A DNA stretch of 64,000 bases from Streptomyces sp. P3 (GCF_003032475.1 NZ_CP028369.1:8494001-8558000), one strand, 5' to 3'; shown: positions 16,801-25,768, counted from the first letter of the stretch. Notes: a model not told the origin generated them from the letters alone. Numbers and translations are program-made.

Positions 16801-17617
16801 CCGCTCCGGTCAGTGCCGGCGCGTGGAAGGCGCCGACGACCACGGCGGCCCGCTCGCCGTGCGCGGTGGCCTCGGCGATCCGCGACCGCATCCACCGCTC
16901 CCGCCGCAGGTCCAGCTCCGCAACCCCGCCCCCGGCGGCCGCCTCCTCGCGCAGCGCCCACCCGGTCAGCAGGGCCGCCCGGCGCAGCGCCTCGGGCTGT
17001 GAGCCCGGCGCGGCGGCCTCGACGAGCCGGTCCCACAGATCGTCCCCGGGGCGGCCGGTGAGCCCGGCCCGCAGCGCGCCGGTCAGCCCGAGTGCCTCGC
17101 CCTGCGCCGTGCCGCCGCGCCCCTCGCCCCACGCCCGGTCCGTGAGCGGCAGATCGCAGGCGATCAGCGGGACGCCGCGCCCGGCGGCCCAGCGCACGGC
17201 GGCCAGCTCCGGCGAGAAGTCGGCGAACGGGTAGAACGCCGGGCCGGCGCCTCCCCGTCCGTCGCCGGGTGCGGCGGCGAGCGCGACGGGGGCCCGGGTC
17301 TCCTCGTGTCCGAGCCAGCCCAGCCACTCCTGCATCTCCGCAGGCAGTTCCACGAGCACCACGTCCGGCCGCGCCGCGTCCAGCAGCGCGGGCACGGCGG
17401 CGGCCAGCGAGGGCGCGTGGTGCCGTACGCCGATGAGAAAGGGCGCGGCGGAGTCGGTGAGGACGGCGAGAGCCTCGCCGGGGGAGCCGATGTTGTTGAC
17501 GGAACCGAGGGGAGCGCGGGAGCCGGCGGAGCCGGGCAGGTCCGGAATGCCCGCGGAGTCCGGAAGGCCCGCGGCGTCCAGGCCGTCTGCGGTGGGGTGG
17601 AGGGACACGGTCGTCAC
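13853..17617 (-). CDS. DUF5682 protein fused to a C-terminal vWA (CoxE-like) domain
   Basis: A single frame of 1254 residues. The N-terminal half contains the DUF5682 hallmark FLIGVRHHAPSLA and LVELPAEM, and later AAVVVGAFHAPAL. The last 160 residues form a von Willebrand A domain with an intact MIDAS start (DVSGSM, Asp near 1099) and FSTEVIDLTG, VGGGTHIAAGL and VVSDFEEG. In E. coli the two parts are separate proteins (YehM, YehP); here they are one. The GTG at 17617 overlaps the stop of the MoxR gene (GTGA); a second in-frame GTG at 17608 sits at better distance from GGAGG and could be the real start. vWA proteins paired with MoxR ATPases act as substrate adaptors in metal-dependent chaperone systems; the target here is unknown. 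Confidence 0.85.
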   Translation of the reverse strand: MTTVSLHPTADGLDAAGLPDSAGIPDLPGSAGSRAPLGSVNNIGSPGEALAVLTDSAAPFLIGVRHHAPSLAAAVPALLDAARPDVVLVELPAEMQEWLGWLGHEETRAPVALAAAPGDGRGGAGPAFYPFADFSPELAAVRWAAGRGVPLIACDLPLTDRAWGEGRGGTAQGEALGLTGALRAGLTGRPGDDLWDRLVEAAAPGSQPEALRRAALLTGWALREEAAAGGGVAELDLRRERWMRSRIAEATAHGERAAVVVGAFHAPALTGAALAEGGGDTEGRAEERRAGTERCDGTSSTDGGRDGDTAGRGAAWITSLVPYTYALLDERSGYPAGIRDPQWQETVLRAAGDPAALEEALVRAAVRICAELRGLGHPSGPADAREISRLASDLARLRGLPAPGRGELVEAVQTVLAQGEPYGRGRAVARAMERVLVGSRTGRPAPDAPRCGLAPAVEAETAALGLPGPQDGAGAARDLRLDPLRSDLDRRRELLLRRLTVCGVPYGEAKEVVGAGGAQALTSRWEVRWTPATAAMLTAAGVRGVTAAQAAEGVLRERLRTEREEGGSTAAQVLRGLAEAAECGLPVLADERLDDIAEVLPQVGTLPGLLAGLALSDRLRAGHVPGLGADEARTARAAAVAELLTSAAVRQVDGLTGSEDPADAHALLELAHRADLLGGVRLTDALARLAAGGSPLMRGAAGAVRVLLGQEDARAFGDRVASWVDGAVDPDSRSALTARLSGLLTAAGPLLEAAEPALTPLLDRVAALPDREFLDRLPALRGGFETLSPAARDRLLASVEERLGVRHIGDTQGVDPVALAVWAEADLVARDALRTLGLLPAIDVDGGAPPAAEAAPAPAAVAPDHAAGSVPHPAGGEEAASREEGRRLAADDRWRLVLGRRADRLPASARSLATALDELYGSGRGEGSRGDLTGPGTGGGREAPYPGAREWSQELAALFGPGIREEVLAAAAAAGRKDVLAELDADGVRPSVELLQTVLRHAGGLPEARLAALRPLVRRLVEELTRELATRLRPALHGTALPRPSRRPGGGLDLPRTLRANLTTARRGPDGVVRVVPERPVFRSRARRAADWRLILVTDVSGSMEASTVWAALTASVLAGVPTLSTHFLAFSTEVIDLTGHVADPLSLLLEVSVGGGTHIAAGLRQARELVTVPSRTLVVVVSDFEEGYPLGGLLAEVRALVGSGCHVLGCASLDDTGRPRYSTGVAGQLVAAGMPVAALSPLELARWVGEKIA

Positions 17618-18801
17618 CCCTCCAGGGCCGTGCGCAGGTCCCACAGGGTGCGCCAGGTGGCCGACCCCTGCTCGGCCCGGCGTCGGACGGGCCCGTCCCA
17701 GTAGCCGCGCAGCCGGGCCGCGTCGGCGGGGTCGTCCTTGCGGACCACACCCAGCAGATGGCCCGGCAGCAGGCCCAGCACGTCCCGGTCCCCGGGGAAG
17801 TAGGCCGCGGCGAGGGCCAGCGCGCCCGCGACGGACACCGCCTCCGCGGTGCTCATCACGGTGGACGGCCGCTCCACCTCCCAGCCCTCCGCCGACCGGC
17901 CCTCCCGCAGGTCGCGGAAGGCGGTGACCAAGGCCTCCAGCACCGCGTCGTCGACCTGGAAGGGCGCGCCCGCCCGCTCCACCGAGGCCCGCGCCTGGCT
18001 GCGCACCAGCGCGGTCTCCGCGTCGAGGTCCGGGATCGGGCCGACCGTCTCGAAATTGAAGCGACGCTTGAGGGCCGCCGACATCTCCGACACGCCCTTG
18101 TCCCGCAGGTTGGCCGTGGCGATGAGGTTGAAGCCGGGTGCGGCATGAGCCAACGCGTCGCCGGTGCCGGCCAGTTCGGGAACGGCCATGCGCCGCTCGG
18201 ACAACAGGGAGACCAGCGAGTCCTGCACCTCCGGCAGGCACCGCGTGACCTCCTCGACGCGCGCGATGGCGCCCCGGGACATGGCGGTCAGCACCGGCGA
18301 CGGCACCAGCGCCTGCCTGCTCGGTCCCTGCGCCAGCAACAGGGCGTAGTTCCAGCCGTACTTGAGCTGGTCCTCCGTCGTGCCCGCGGTGCCCTGCACG
18401 ACCAGGCCGCTGGTGCCGCACACAGCGGTGGACAGCAGCTCGGACAGCATCGACTTGGCGGTGCCGGGCTCGCCGACGAGCAGCAGCCCGCGCTCGCCGG
18501 CGAGCGTCACCACACACCGTTCGACCAGCGCACGGTCGCCGACGAACTTGCCCTCCACCGTCATCCGGCGCGACACCCCTTCGGGCGTCTCCGCGTCGTC
18601 GGGGAGCTTCAGGGCACGGCCCGCGCTGCCCATGACGAACGTGACCACCGCACGTGGGGTGAGCCGCCAGGCGGGCGGCCGCGGCCCGTCGTCGTACGCG
18701 GCGAGGAAGGCCAGCTCGGCGGCGTACCGGTCCTCGGGCGGGACGATCTGGCGGACCGGGTCGGCGGGCGGGGCGGGGGAGGACGGGGCGGTGACGGTCA
18801 T
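17614..18801 (-). CDS. MoxR-type AAA+ ATPase
   Basis: A 395-residue AAA+ protein with Walker A GEPGTAKS at 110-117 and sensor-like NLIATANLRDKG. The Walker B region reads AIARVEEVTRCLPEVQ, with VEE in place of the usual DEE, while the following ..SLLSERRMAVPE is typical of MoxR proteins. MoxR ATPases work with vWA partners in remodelling or metal insertion. Such a partner is encoded directly downstream with a GTGA overlap. E. coli YehL is the equivalent protein in the similar yeh region. The ATG at 18801 is 34 bp after the stop of the large upstream gene and is preceded by a purine-rich GGAAGAG-type site. Confidence 0.9.
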   Translation of the reverse strand: MTVTAPSSPAPPADPVRQIVPPEDRYAAELAFLAAYDDGPRPPAWRLTPRAVVTFVMGSAGRALKLPDDAETPEGVSRRMTVEGKFVGDRALVERCVVTLAGERGLLLVGEPGTAKSMLSELLSTAVCGTSGLVVQGTAGTTEDQLKYGWNYALLLAQGPSRQALVPSPVLTAMSRGAIARVEEVTRCLPEVQDSLVSLLSERRMAVPELAGTGDALAHAAPGFNLIATANLRDKGVSEMSAALKRRFNFETVGPIPDLDAETALVRSQARASVERAGAPFQVDDAVLEALVTAFRDLREGRSAEGWEVERPSTVMSTAEAVSVAGALALAAAYFPGDRDVLGLLPGHLLGVVRKDDPADAARLRGYWDGPVRRRAEQGSATWRTLWDLRTALEG

Positions 18802-18835
18802 CGGCTCGCGCTCTTCCAGGGGGACGGGACGGTGG

Positions 18836-21800
18836 TCATCGGCGACGGCCCTTGCGGGTGGCGCGGGTGGTGAGCTCCTCGTAGGCCGGGGCGTCGCCGG
18901 CGCGGACGCGTTCCCACGCCCGCGTGAACAGCTCGGGCACCGGCGCCGGCGGCACGGCGCGCCCGTAGGCGGGAATCGGGTAGAGCCCCTTCTTCCAGAG
19001 CTCCACCGGCAGCGCCGGGGACCTGAGGTCGAGCCAGCCGCAGGGCAGGAACAACGTGCGCCCGGCGCGCGCCCGCTTGGCCTCGACGACCAGACCGCTC
19101 GCCGCCAGTTCGGCGCGGGCCCGTTTCGTCCGGGCCGGCTTCCAGCCGGTCCAGCGGACGCAGTTGCGGTCCGTGGGGTCCGGCAGTGCCAGCAGCTGGA
19201 GGTAGAAAGCCGCCGCGTCCTCGCCCAGCCCGTGGTGCGCCGCGACCTCGGCGACCAGCTCGGGTGCGCCGACGGTCGGGTCCTGGGCGTACCCGGGAGT
19301 CCCCGCGGGGTCGGCGCCGGCCGTGACCGCGCGGGTGAGATCCTCGTCGAGGAGGGTCCGCAGCGCCCGCATGCCGTGCCCCCGGCCCTCGCCGACGAGC
19401 CCCTCCACCAGGCCGAACACCGGGTCGTCGGGGGTGCGCAGCGCGCCCGGCCGGACCAGCACGGTCTCCCGTTCGCCGTACCAGGGGCGCAGCACCAGCG
19501 CCTCGCCCACGTGCGTCAGACCGTGCGCGTCGGCGCCGCCCACGGCCGGCAGCCCGTACGCCTTGCGCAGTTCGACGGCGGTCGAGGACCCCGTGTCCGT
19601 CCATGCGACGTCCAGGTCCAGCAGCAGCTGCGGATCGGCGAAGCGGCGCCGCAGTGCGGCGAGAGCCCCCGGCAGGAGCGCCCGCAGCGGGTGCGCGTAC
19701 GGCAACGAGTAGGCGAGGCCGGCCAGCGCGGCCACGGCCCGGGTCAGCTCGCTGCGGCCGGGCAGCGCCGCCGGGTCCTCCGCGACGAGGTTGCCGTCCT
19801 TGTCCGGCCGCTGGACGGTGGTGCGGCTGATCCAGGGGGTGCGCCCCGGGTTGAGGACCTCCTCCACCGAGCCGGTGGGCAGCCCGGCGAGCGAGAGCTC
19901 CCCGGCGAGGTCCTCGGGCAGCCGGACGACTCCGCCCAGCCGCTCGGCCCACTCCCGGCCGGCCGCCCCGATGTCCGGTCCGGCCGTCCACAGGTCGCCG
20001 GGATTCCCCGGCAGCAGCGCGCCGACCAGCGCCATCCGGTCGGCGGTGCCCACCGAGGACAGCAGGGCGTCGCCCAGCTCCTTCTGACGCGGCTTCAGTC
20101 CGGTCGCGGCGATCACCTCCGCCGTGAGCGGGACCGGTCCGCCGGCGATCACCAGGGCAGCCTGCATCGGTCCCAGCCCCCCGCCCGTCGCGTCGGCGAG
20201 TGCGGCGGGAGCCCCCGGCTGCCAGGGCGCAGGGCCCTTGTCCCGGACGAGTGCGGTGACCGCGCTCAGCGCCTCGGCGGGGAACACCGCAGGGTGCGCG
20301 GTCTCCTGCGTCAGGGTGAAGTGGGCGATCGCGCCGAAGGTGCCGCCCGGGTCGTGGTCCAGGGCGAGCCAGCGCACCTGTCCGGACTGCCGGTCGACGT
20401 TCTGGCAGCCGAGCACCACGACGGTCCGGCCGTCCCGGCGCAGGACCTGTCCGACCCGCTCCTGCTTCTCGTGCGGTTCGCTCAGCACGACTTCGCGCAG
20501 GACGCCGTCGGCCGCGGCGAGCGGCCCGTCCGCGACCGCCTCGCACAGCAGGAGCAGCGCCTCGCGGTGCGCCTCGGTCACCGTCGGCGAGGCGGCGCGG
20601 TAGGCGAGCGGTCGCAGCACGTCCAGCAGCGGCGTCCACATCAGGCCGATGCCGGGAACGGTGAACTCGTCGCTGCGCCATCCGTCGGCGGCGCCGGCGG
20701 ACCGGGCGGCCTCGCGCAGCGGTGTGCCGTCGGCGGGCTTCCCGGACAGCACGTGGTTGACCGAGCGGATCTGACGCAGTGCGCTCCAGCGCAACTCGCT
20801 GCCCCACCACCCGTGCGTGTGGGCGAGCCCCGCCGTGGCCTCGCGCAGCGTCTGGTCGTCACCGTGCTCGGGCTCCAGGTCGGCGTACATGCCGAGGACG
20901 CGTCGGCTCTGCGCCTTCGGCCGGTCCACCGGCGGCGCCACGAACGAGGCGGTCGACCCCGCGAGCCGCAGGACCGCGCGCAGCAGCGCGGCGACGCCCG
21001 TGGCGATTCCGGGGGCCTCCAGCGACGGCAGACAAGCGACCACGACCTGCTGAAGGACTTCGTCGGCGGACGGGACGGCGGCCTGTGCGTCCGTGGTCCC
21101 GTCGACCGCGCCGGCCGCCGCCAGCGCCTCCCGCCGTTGCGCCAGCGCCTCGGCCCCGGCCCGCACCAGGCCGGCCGCCTGCTCGTCGGTCAGCGCGCGC
21201 AGCACGGCCGACGCGGCCTCGTCGCGCGGGCGCAGCGCGTGCCAGAAGTCGACCGGCGGGACGAACCGGGTGCCGGCGGCGAACTCGCTGCCGCGCTCCA
21301 TCGGCGTCACCCGGCCGAGCTCACCGGCCGCGGCCGGGCCGTCGCCCGCGTACAGGGCGACCTGCCGGTGCAGGCCGACGGCCACCGGCTCGGCGCCGCC
21401 CGGCAGGCGCAGCGCGCCGAGCAGATCACCCGGCGCCCGCCCGTCGGCCCAGGGAAGGGCGACGGTCCGTCCGTCCGGCGTCCCGGCGACCGTGCGTGCC
21501 TCGGCGCCCTCGCCCTCGGTGCGCACCCAGCGCCCGAGAACCGTGCCGTCCGTGCCGAACGGACTCTGTTCCAGGCCCGGTTGCAGCGGCAGCACCTGGC
21601 ACAGGTCCTGGCGCAGGGTCGCGTCCTCCCGGATGCCGGACTGCAGGAACGCGGGCAGCGAGGCACGCCCGTGCGTGCCGGTGGCCGGGTCGTACTCGAG
21701 CCACACCTGCTGCCGGCCCTGCCTGCCCTGGCGCCACAGGGAGACACCGTCGCCGAGGACGCGCCGCCCGGCCGGCAGGACGGTGTCGCCGGCATGCAGG

Positions 21801-23845
21801 GTGCGCCCGCCGGTGGCCCGGCCGCCGCCGGGCAGCGGGATCGACGGGGCGCCGGCGTCGGAGCCGCCGTACCAGTAGTGGGGGATCTGCTCGCCGCCGA
21901 GCGGGAACACGTCGGCCGGGCGGGCGGACCAGTACCCGAACTGCTTGCCGTCCTGCCGCCACATCACCAGCAGTTCGCCGTCCGTGTAGCGGAACGCCGG
22001 ACGCTGCCACCGGTCCGGCTCCACGGGCAGCCGCAGGTCGTGCTCCAGCAGGATCTCCTGCGGGCCGACGACGAACACCTTGTGCTCGCGCGAGACGATC
22101 AGCGCGGGCCACGCCTCGTGGACGGTCATCGGGTTGTCGTGGTCGCGGCCCGGCCGGGTCTCGGCGTCGAGTCGGCGCAGTGCCTCGTCGAGCGCGGGCC
22201 AGCCCAGTTCGTCGAGGATGCCTGCCCGCAGCGTGTGTCCGAGCAGGGGGGCGACCTCGTGGGCGGCGACCGCGGCCACCGCCGCCGGGCTCACCCGGGC
22301 GGCCACCGCGCGGAAGGGACGCAGCCGTTCCAGCGCGGCCCGTGCGGCGGGCAGGCCGACCGCCGCCGTCAGTTCCGCGGCCGCGTCCTCCAGCCACTCG
22401 CGCAGGACGTCGCCGAGCACGGGGTGCGCGGCCAGGCCGTCCAGCACCCCGTCGGCGATCCGGTGGTCCTTGAGGGTGCCGATGTCGGTGTACAGCAGAC
22501 GCCGCATGCGCGGATCGGCCGCCATCGCCGCCAGGTCGCGCCGTTCGGGACCGGGCCTGCCGATCCAGTCGTCCAGGGAGAGGAAGACCACCTCGTTGGG
22601 GCCGGGCAGCGTCAGCGGCACGCCCTGCGCCACGCACAGGTCCAGCAGGTCCACCTCGGCGCCGGACCGCCAGCGGCCCGTGCACAGGTCCACGGGACGG
22701 CCCCGCCCGCGCAGGTGCGGCGCCATCCGCTCGACGAGGGCGAGGGTCGCCGGGGAGCGGCCGCTGACGTTCCCGCCGTGCTTGCGGTGCAGCGCCCAGC
22801 GGCCGAGCCAGTCCGCCGCGTCCACCTCGGCCGCCGTCTCGCCGGTGAGGAGCAGGTCGGCGCCGCACTCCGCGAGCAGCGCCAGCCAGAACTCGTCGTC
22901 CTCGACCGAGCGGCCCAGGCCGACCGGCATGATCTCCAGCAGACGCCCGCGCACCTCGGGCCGCTGCCCGGCGAGGACGGCGAGTGTCGGCCGGTAGGCG
23001 TTCCAGAAGGACGCGGGGGCCCGGACCGCCGCCGGCGAGGCGAGCAGGTCGGCGACCAGGGCGCACTCCTCGGCGACCCGGTCGAGACCGGCGGCCTTGA
23101 TCAGCCCGCGCGCGTCCTGCGGCAGCGAGGCGTAGGGCGGCATGCCGGCCGCGCAGCGCTCCACGGTCAACTGCCGGAACTGCGCCCAGGCCGCGGCCGG
23201 ATCGAGCCGCGCGGCGAGCGCCTTGACGTGCTCCTTGAGCGCCTTGACGGTCAGCGCCCCCGCGAAGGCGAACTCCAGGAACACGGCCCGCTGCCGCTCC
23301 TCGTCGACCGCCAGCGCGTGGACCCGCTCCGCCTCGCGGGCCTTGCCGAAGAACGCGGAGGCGTACGTCGTGTTCTCGTACTGCAGGAAGACGCGGGCCG
23401 CCTGCTCGTAGAAGGTGGGCAGGAAGTGCGGCACGGCCCGGCCGAGCCGGGCGCCGAGCTCCTCGAAGCCGTCCTTGGCGGTGCCGGGACGGGACTTGGC
23501 CTGCCGTGCGAGCCGCTCGACGTCCTTGACCAGCGCCAGCGCGTGGTGCCCGTTGGCCGGGTCGTTGACCAGCGCCCAGGCGGGGAAGCCGAGCGTCTCC
23601 CGGCGCACCTGACCGACCTCGGGTGTCTCCGTCCGGCGGGTCAGCCCGAGGAAGTCCAGAGCGAGGTCCTCGGCGTCGCCGAGGGTGTCCGGCACGAGCC
23701 GCACGACCGTCCGGTCGCCCAGAACGGGATGGGTGTACGAGCGGACCGTGAGAGTGTCGGCGTCCTCGCGGACCGTGCTGCCCGGAGGCAGGACGGCGCC
23801 GGCGTCGAGCAGCGTGGCCGCGGTGGCCTCGTCGTAGGTCGTCAT
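18836..23845 (-). CDS. very large uncharacterised protein of the MoxR-vWA operon (1669 aa)
   Basis: I do not recognise a defined domain in this 1669-residue protein. It begins MTTYDEATAATLLDAG, is Ala/Leu-rich with long helical stretches, has a beta-rich centre (several W/Y-containing motifs such as WDWIGRPG-like and FRYTDGELLVMWRQDGKQ), and ends with a basic region after CVRWTGWKPARTKRARAEL and the tail ATRKGRRR. Its ATG overlaps the stop of the DUF4132 gene (ATGA), and the MoxR gene follows after 34 bp, so it belongs to the operon. No transmembrane segment or signal peptide is visible, so it is probably cytoplasmic. The basic C-terminus could contact nucleic acid, but that is a guess. Confidence 0.75.
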   Translation of the reverse strand: MTTYDEATAATLLDAGAVLPPGSTVREDADTLTVRSYTHPVLGDRTVVRLVPDTLGDAEDLALDFLGLTRRTETPEVGQVRRETLGFPAWALVNDPANGHHALALVKDVERLARQAKSRPGTAKDGFEELGARLGRAVPHFLPTFYEQAARVFLQYENTTYASAFFGKAREAERVHALAVDEERQRAVFLEFAFAGALTVKALKEHVKALAARLDPAAAWAQFRQLTVERCAAGMPPYASLPQDARGLIKAAGLDRVAEECALVADLLASPAAVRAPASFWNAYRPTLAVLAGQRPEVRGRLLEIMPVGLGRSVEDDEFWLALLAECGADLLLTGETAAEVDAADWLGRWALHRKHGGNVSGRSPATLALVERMAPHLRGRGRPVDLCTGRWRSGAEVDLLDLCVAQGVPLTLPGPNEVVFLSLDDWIGRPGPERRDLAAMAADPRMRRLLYTDIGTLKDHRIADGVLDGLAAHPVLGDVLREWLEDAAAELTAAVGLPAARAALERLRPFRAVAARVSPAAVAAVAAHEVAPLLGHTLRAGILDELGWPALDEALRRLDAETRPGRDHDNPMTVHEAWPALIVSREHKVFVVGPQEILLEHDLRLPVEPDRWQRPAFRYTDGELLVMWRQDGKQFGYWSARPADVFPLGGEQIPHYWYGGSDAGAPSIPLPGGGRATGGRTLHAGDTVLPAGRRVLGDGVSLWRQGRQGRQQVWLEYDPATGTHGRASLPAFLQSGIREDATLRQDLCQVLPLQPGLEQSPFGTDGTVLGRWVRTEGEGAEARTVAGTPDGRTVALPWADGRAPGDLLGALRLPGGAEPVAVGLHRQVALYAGDGPAAAGELGRVTPMERGSEFAAGTRFVPPVDFWHALRPRDEAASAVLRALTDEQAAGLVRAGAEALAQRREALAAAGAVDGTTDAQAAVPSADEVLQQVVVACLPSLEAPGIATGVAALLRAVLRLAGSTASFVAPPVDRPKAQSRRVLGMYADLEPEHGDDQTLREATAGLAHTHGWWGSELRWSALRQIRSVNHVLSGKPADGTPLREAARSAGAADGWRSDEFTVPGIGLMWTPLLDVLRPLAYRAASPTVTEAHREALLLLCEAVADGPLAAADGVLREVVLSEPHEKQERVGQVLRRDGRTVVVLGCQNVDRQSGQVRWLALDHDPGGTFGAIAHFTLTQETAHPAVFPAEALSAVTALVRDKGPAPWQPGAPAALADATGGGLGPMQAALVIAGGPVPLTAEVIAATGLKPRQKELGDALLSSVGTADRMALVGALLPGNPGDLWTAGPDIGAAGREWAERLGGVVRLPEDLAGELSLAGLPTGSVEEVLNPGRTPWISRTTVQRPDKDGNLVAEDPAALPGRSELTRAVAALAGLAYSLPYAHPLRALLPGALAALRRRFADPQLLLDLDVAWTDTGSSTAVELRKAYGLPAVGGADAHGLTHVGEALVLRPWYGERETVLVRPGALRTPDDPVFGLVEGLVGEGRGHGMRALRTLLDEDLTRAVTAGADPAGTPGYAQDPTVGAPELVAEVAAHHGLGEDAAAFYLQLLALPDPTDRNCVRWTGWKPARTKRARAELAASGLVVEAKRARAGRTLFLPCGWLDLRSPALPVELWKKGLYPIPAYGRAVPPAPVPELFTRAWERVRAGDAPAYEELTTRATRKGRRR

Positions 23846-24696
23846 GCCGCCCGCTCCTCGTCCTCGACGTCGCGGCCCGCGTACAGTGCGGCCGCCATCC
23901 GCATGCCCTCCGACCAGGCCACCGGCCCGACCTGACCGAGTTTCAGCACCCGGCCCGCGGAGTCGGTGAACACCAGGGGGCCGGTCTCCGCCTCCTCGTA
24001 GCCCTCGTAGTCGCCGACCCACACCCGGGCCTCGACGGTCCGGCCGTCCTCCAGCACCGAACAGACGGCGTGACCGCCGCGCACGCGGTAGCCGAGCTGG
24101 GTGACCCGGCCGTGCAGGAACCGCTGCTCCTTGAAGGCGCCGCCCGCGTACTCCTCGACGGCCGTGTCCTGCGCGTCGAGCGCGGCGGGCCGCTTCCACA
24201 CTTCGCGGAAGAGCTGCTGGGCGCGCTGCTCGACGCCGAGATCGACGGCGAACTCCCGCAGCTCCTCGAGGTCCTCGAGGAGCACGGGGTGCGGGAGACG
24301 GACCAGGTCGGGGACGATGCGCACGGTGTCCCCGTCGAGGTCGACCAGGCCGAGTCCGCGCTCCACGTCGGCGTCCCGCAGGAACCCCGCGACCTCGCCG
24401 TCGGCCCCGGTGACCACCAGGTCGCGCAGGGCGGCCTGCCACGCGGGGTCGGGCCACACCCGCGCGACGACCTCGAACGGCACCGGAAGCGAACGCACCA
24501 TCCACCGCTCGACGTCGGCCAGGCACCGGCGTTCGTGGCGTTCCAGCCACTCGGTGAGCTGGCGCAGCCCCACCACCGCCGGATCGTCGGCGATCTTCGG
24601 CGGCACGGACTTCAGGCGCCGTCCGGCCGCGTTGCGGCACACCACCTTGCCGTCCTCGAGGGCGACTTCGTAGTCGCCGGCCGACACCCACCCCAT
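23842..24696 (-). CDS. DUF4132-domain protein, first gene of the MoxR-vWA operon
   Basis: The 284-residue protein has DUF4132-type features: YEVALEDGKVVCRNAAGRRLKSVPP near the start, VRIVPDLVRLPHPVLLEDLEELREF in the middle and QLGYRVRGGHAVCSVLEDGRTVEARVWV towards the end. DUF4132 is the domain of E. coli YehI (MolR), which stands at the head of a similar gene set. The ATG at 24696 is chosen because GGGAGG lies 5 nt upstream; an in-frame GTG at 24711 overlaps that site and is less likely. The stop overlaps the next gene's ATG. The role of DUF4132 is not settled. Confidence 0.75.
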   Translation of the reverse strand: MGWVSAGDYEVALEDGKVVCRNAAGRRLKSVPPKIADDPAVVGLRQLTEWLERHERRCLADVERWMVRSLPVPFEVVARVWPDPAWQAALRDLVVTGADGEVAGFLRDADVERGLGLVDLDGDTVRIVPDLVRLPHPVLLEDLEELREFAVDLGVEQRAQQLFREVWKRPAALDAQDTAVEEYAGGAFKEQRFLHGRVTQLGYRVRGGHAVCSVLEDGRTVEARVWVGDYEGYEEAETGPLVFTDSAGRVLKLGQVGPVAWSEGMRMAAALYAGRDVEDEERAA

Positions 24697-24818
24697 GCGT
24701 GCCTCCCGCACCCGCAGTGATCAAGTGACGGGAACTGTAGAGGAGGCCACTGACAACGGGCCCGTACGGGCGTCGACCTGGGGAAAGAGCCCGGTGAAGG
24801 GGCTTGCGGGCGGTCGGG

Positions 24819-25208
24819 TCAGCCCTCGACCCAGCCGTGGTTCTTGGCGAACTGCGCCAGCCCGGCCCGCACCTGCACGATCTGCTCGCCGGTGAGCGTG
24901 GGCGCCGCCGTCAGCAGCGCCTCGGTCACGTCCCGGACGAACTCCTCCGTGCTGAGGACGTCGCACAGGACGTCGTCGTCGGCGGCGAGGGGCTTGCCGT
25001 CCTCGCCCCGCGCGAGCCGTACCCCGGACGCCTTGGGGCCGCGCTCGCCGTCCTCGATCTCGAACTCCACCACGATGCCCCGGCGCACCTGGGACTCGGG
25101 CATCAGCATGTCGTTGACGTGCAGGAAGACATCCTCCCCGCCGTCGTCGGGAGCGATGAACCCGTAACCCCGCTGGCTGTCGAAGCGCACCACACGACCA
25201 GCAACCAT
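24819..25208 (-). CDS. cold-shock-domain protein with C-terminal extension
   Basis: Residues 1-65 form a cold-shock domain with both RNA-binding motifs: RGYGFIAPDD (RNP1) and DVFLHVND (RNP2). Cold-shock domains bind single-stranded RNA and DNA. Unlike the 67-residue CspA type, this 129-residue protein continues with a predicted helical tail (LSTEEFVRDVTEALLTAAPTL and following). The ATG at 25208 is preceded by a GGGGGTTGGG stretch. It stands alone, 122 bp upstream of the DUF4132 gene start on the same strand, probably with its own promoter. Confidence 0.9.
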   Translation of the reverse strand: MVAGRVVRFDSQRGYGFIAPDDGGEDVFLHVNDMLMPESQVRRGIVVEFEIEDGERGPKASGVRLARGEDGKPLAADDDVLCDVLSTEEFVRDVTEALLTAAPTLTGEQIVQVRAGLAQFAKNHGWVEG

Positions 25209-25310
25209 CCCAACCCCCAGCAACCTTGAAACACCCACGTCGGTGAACCTGCCCAGATGGTAGTCAAAACGATGGCGCGGGGGCGAGGCTCGGTGCGCAG
25301 AAGCAGAGCG

Positions 25311-25697
25311 TCAGTCCTCGGCCCGCTCGGCGTCCCGCTTCTTGAGGCGGGCGGTCTCCTTGCGGACCTCGGCCTGGGTGGCGCGCTCCTTCTCCAGCCA
25401 CTCCGGCTTCGCTTCCTTCAGCGCGTCGATCTGCTCGGAGGTCAGCGCCTCCGTCACCCCGCCGCGGGCCAGACCCGCGATGGACACGCCCAGCTTGGCC
25501 GCGACCACCGGACGGGGGTGCGGACCGCTCTCGCGCAGCTTCACCAGCCACTCGGGCGGGTTCGCCTGCAGCTCGTTCAGCTCGGCGCGCGAGACGTCGC
25601 CCTCCTGGAACTCGGCGGGCGTGGCGGGGAGGTACACACCCAGCTTCTTCGCCGCGGTGGCGGCCTTCATCGTCTGGGTGCTCTGCTGCGACTTCAT
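25311..25697 (-). CDS. DUF5997-family protein
   Basis: A 128-residue, charged, helical protein with MKAATAAKKLGVYLPATPAEFQ and VVAAKLGVSIAGLARGGV, which I recognise as the DUF5997 family found widely in actinobacteria. The last 30 residues are a Lys/Arg/Glu-rich helix, likely coiled. It is divergent from the LysR-like effector-domain gene across only 71 bp, a pairing that I recall as common in Streptomyces, so the two probably share a regulatory region. Function is not known. Confidence 0.85.
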   Translation of the reverse strand: MKSQQSTQTMKAATAAKKLGVYLPATPAEFQEGDVSRAELNELQANPPEWLVKLRESGPHPRPVVAAKLGVSIAGLARGGVTEALTSEQIDALKEAKPEWLEKERATQAEVRKETARLKKRDAERAED

Positions 25698-25768
25698 GCG
25701 GCCCAGGGTATCGGCCGTCGAGGAGACCGCCGACCACGGCCGGTGACCACAGCCGGTAGCCTGGCGGG

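Noticed and set aside
13997..17002. A plus-strand open frame of about 1000 codons opposite the DUF5682-vWA gene
   Set aside because: Composition is typical of an antisense shadow; the minus strand encodes clear DUF5682 and vWA motifs.
18362..23935. A plus-strand open frame of 1857 codons opposite the large operon gene
   Set aside because: It is Arg/Gly/Pro/Ala-rich with no recognisable domain and exists only because GC-rich codons on the minus strand leave the complementary frame open. The minus-strand gene has proper overlaps and family-like neighbours.
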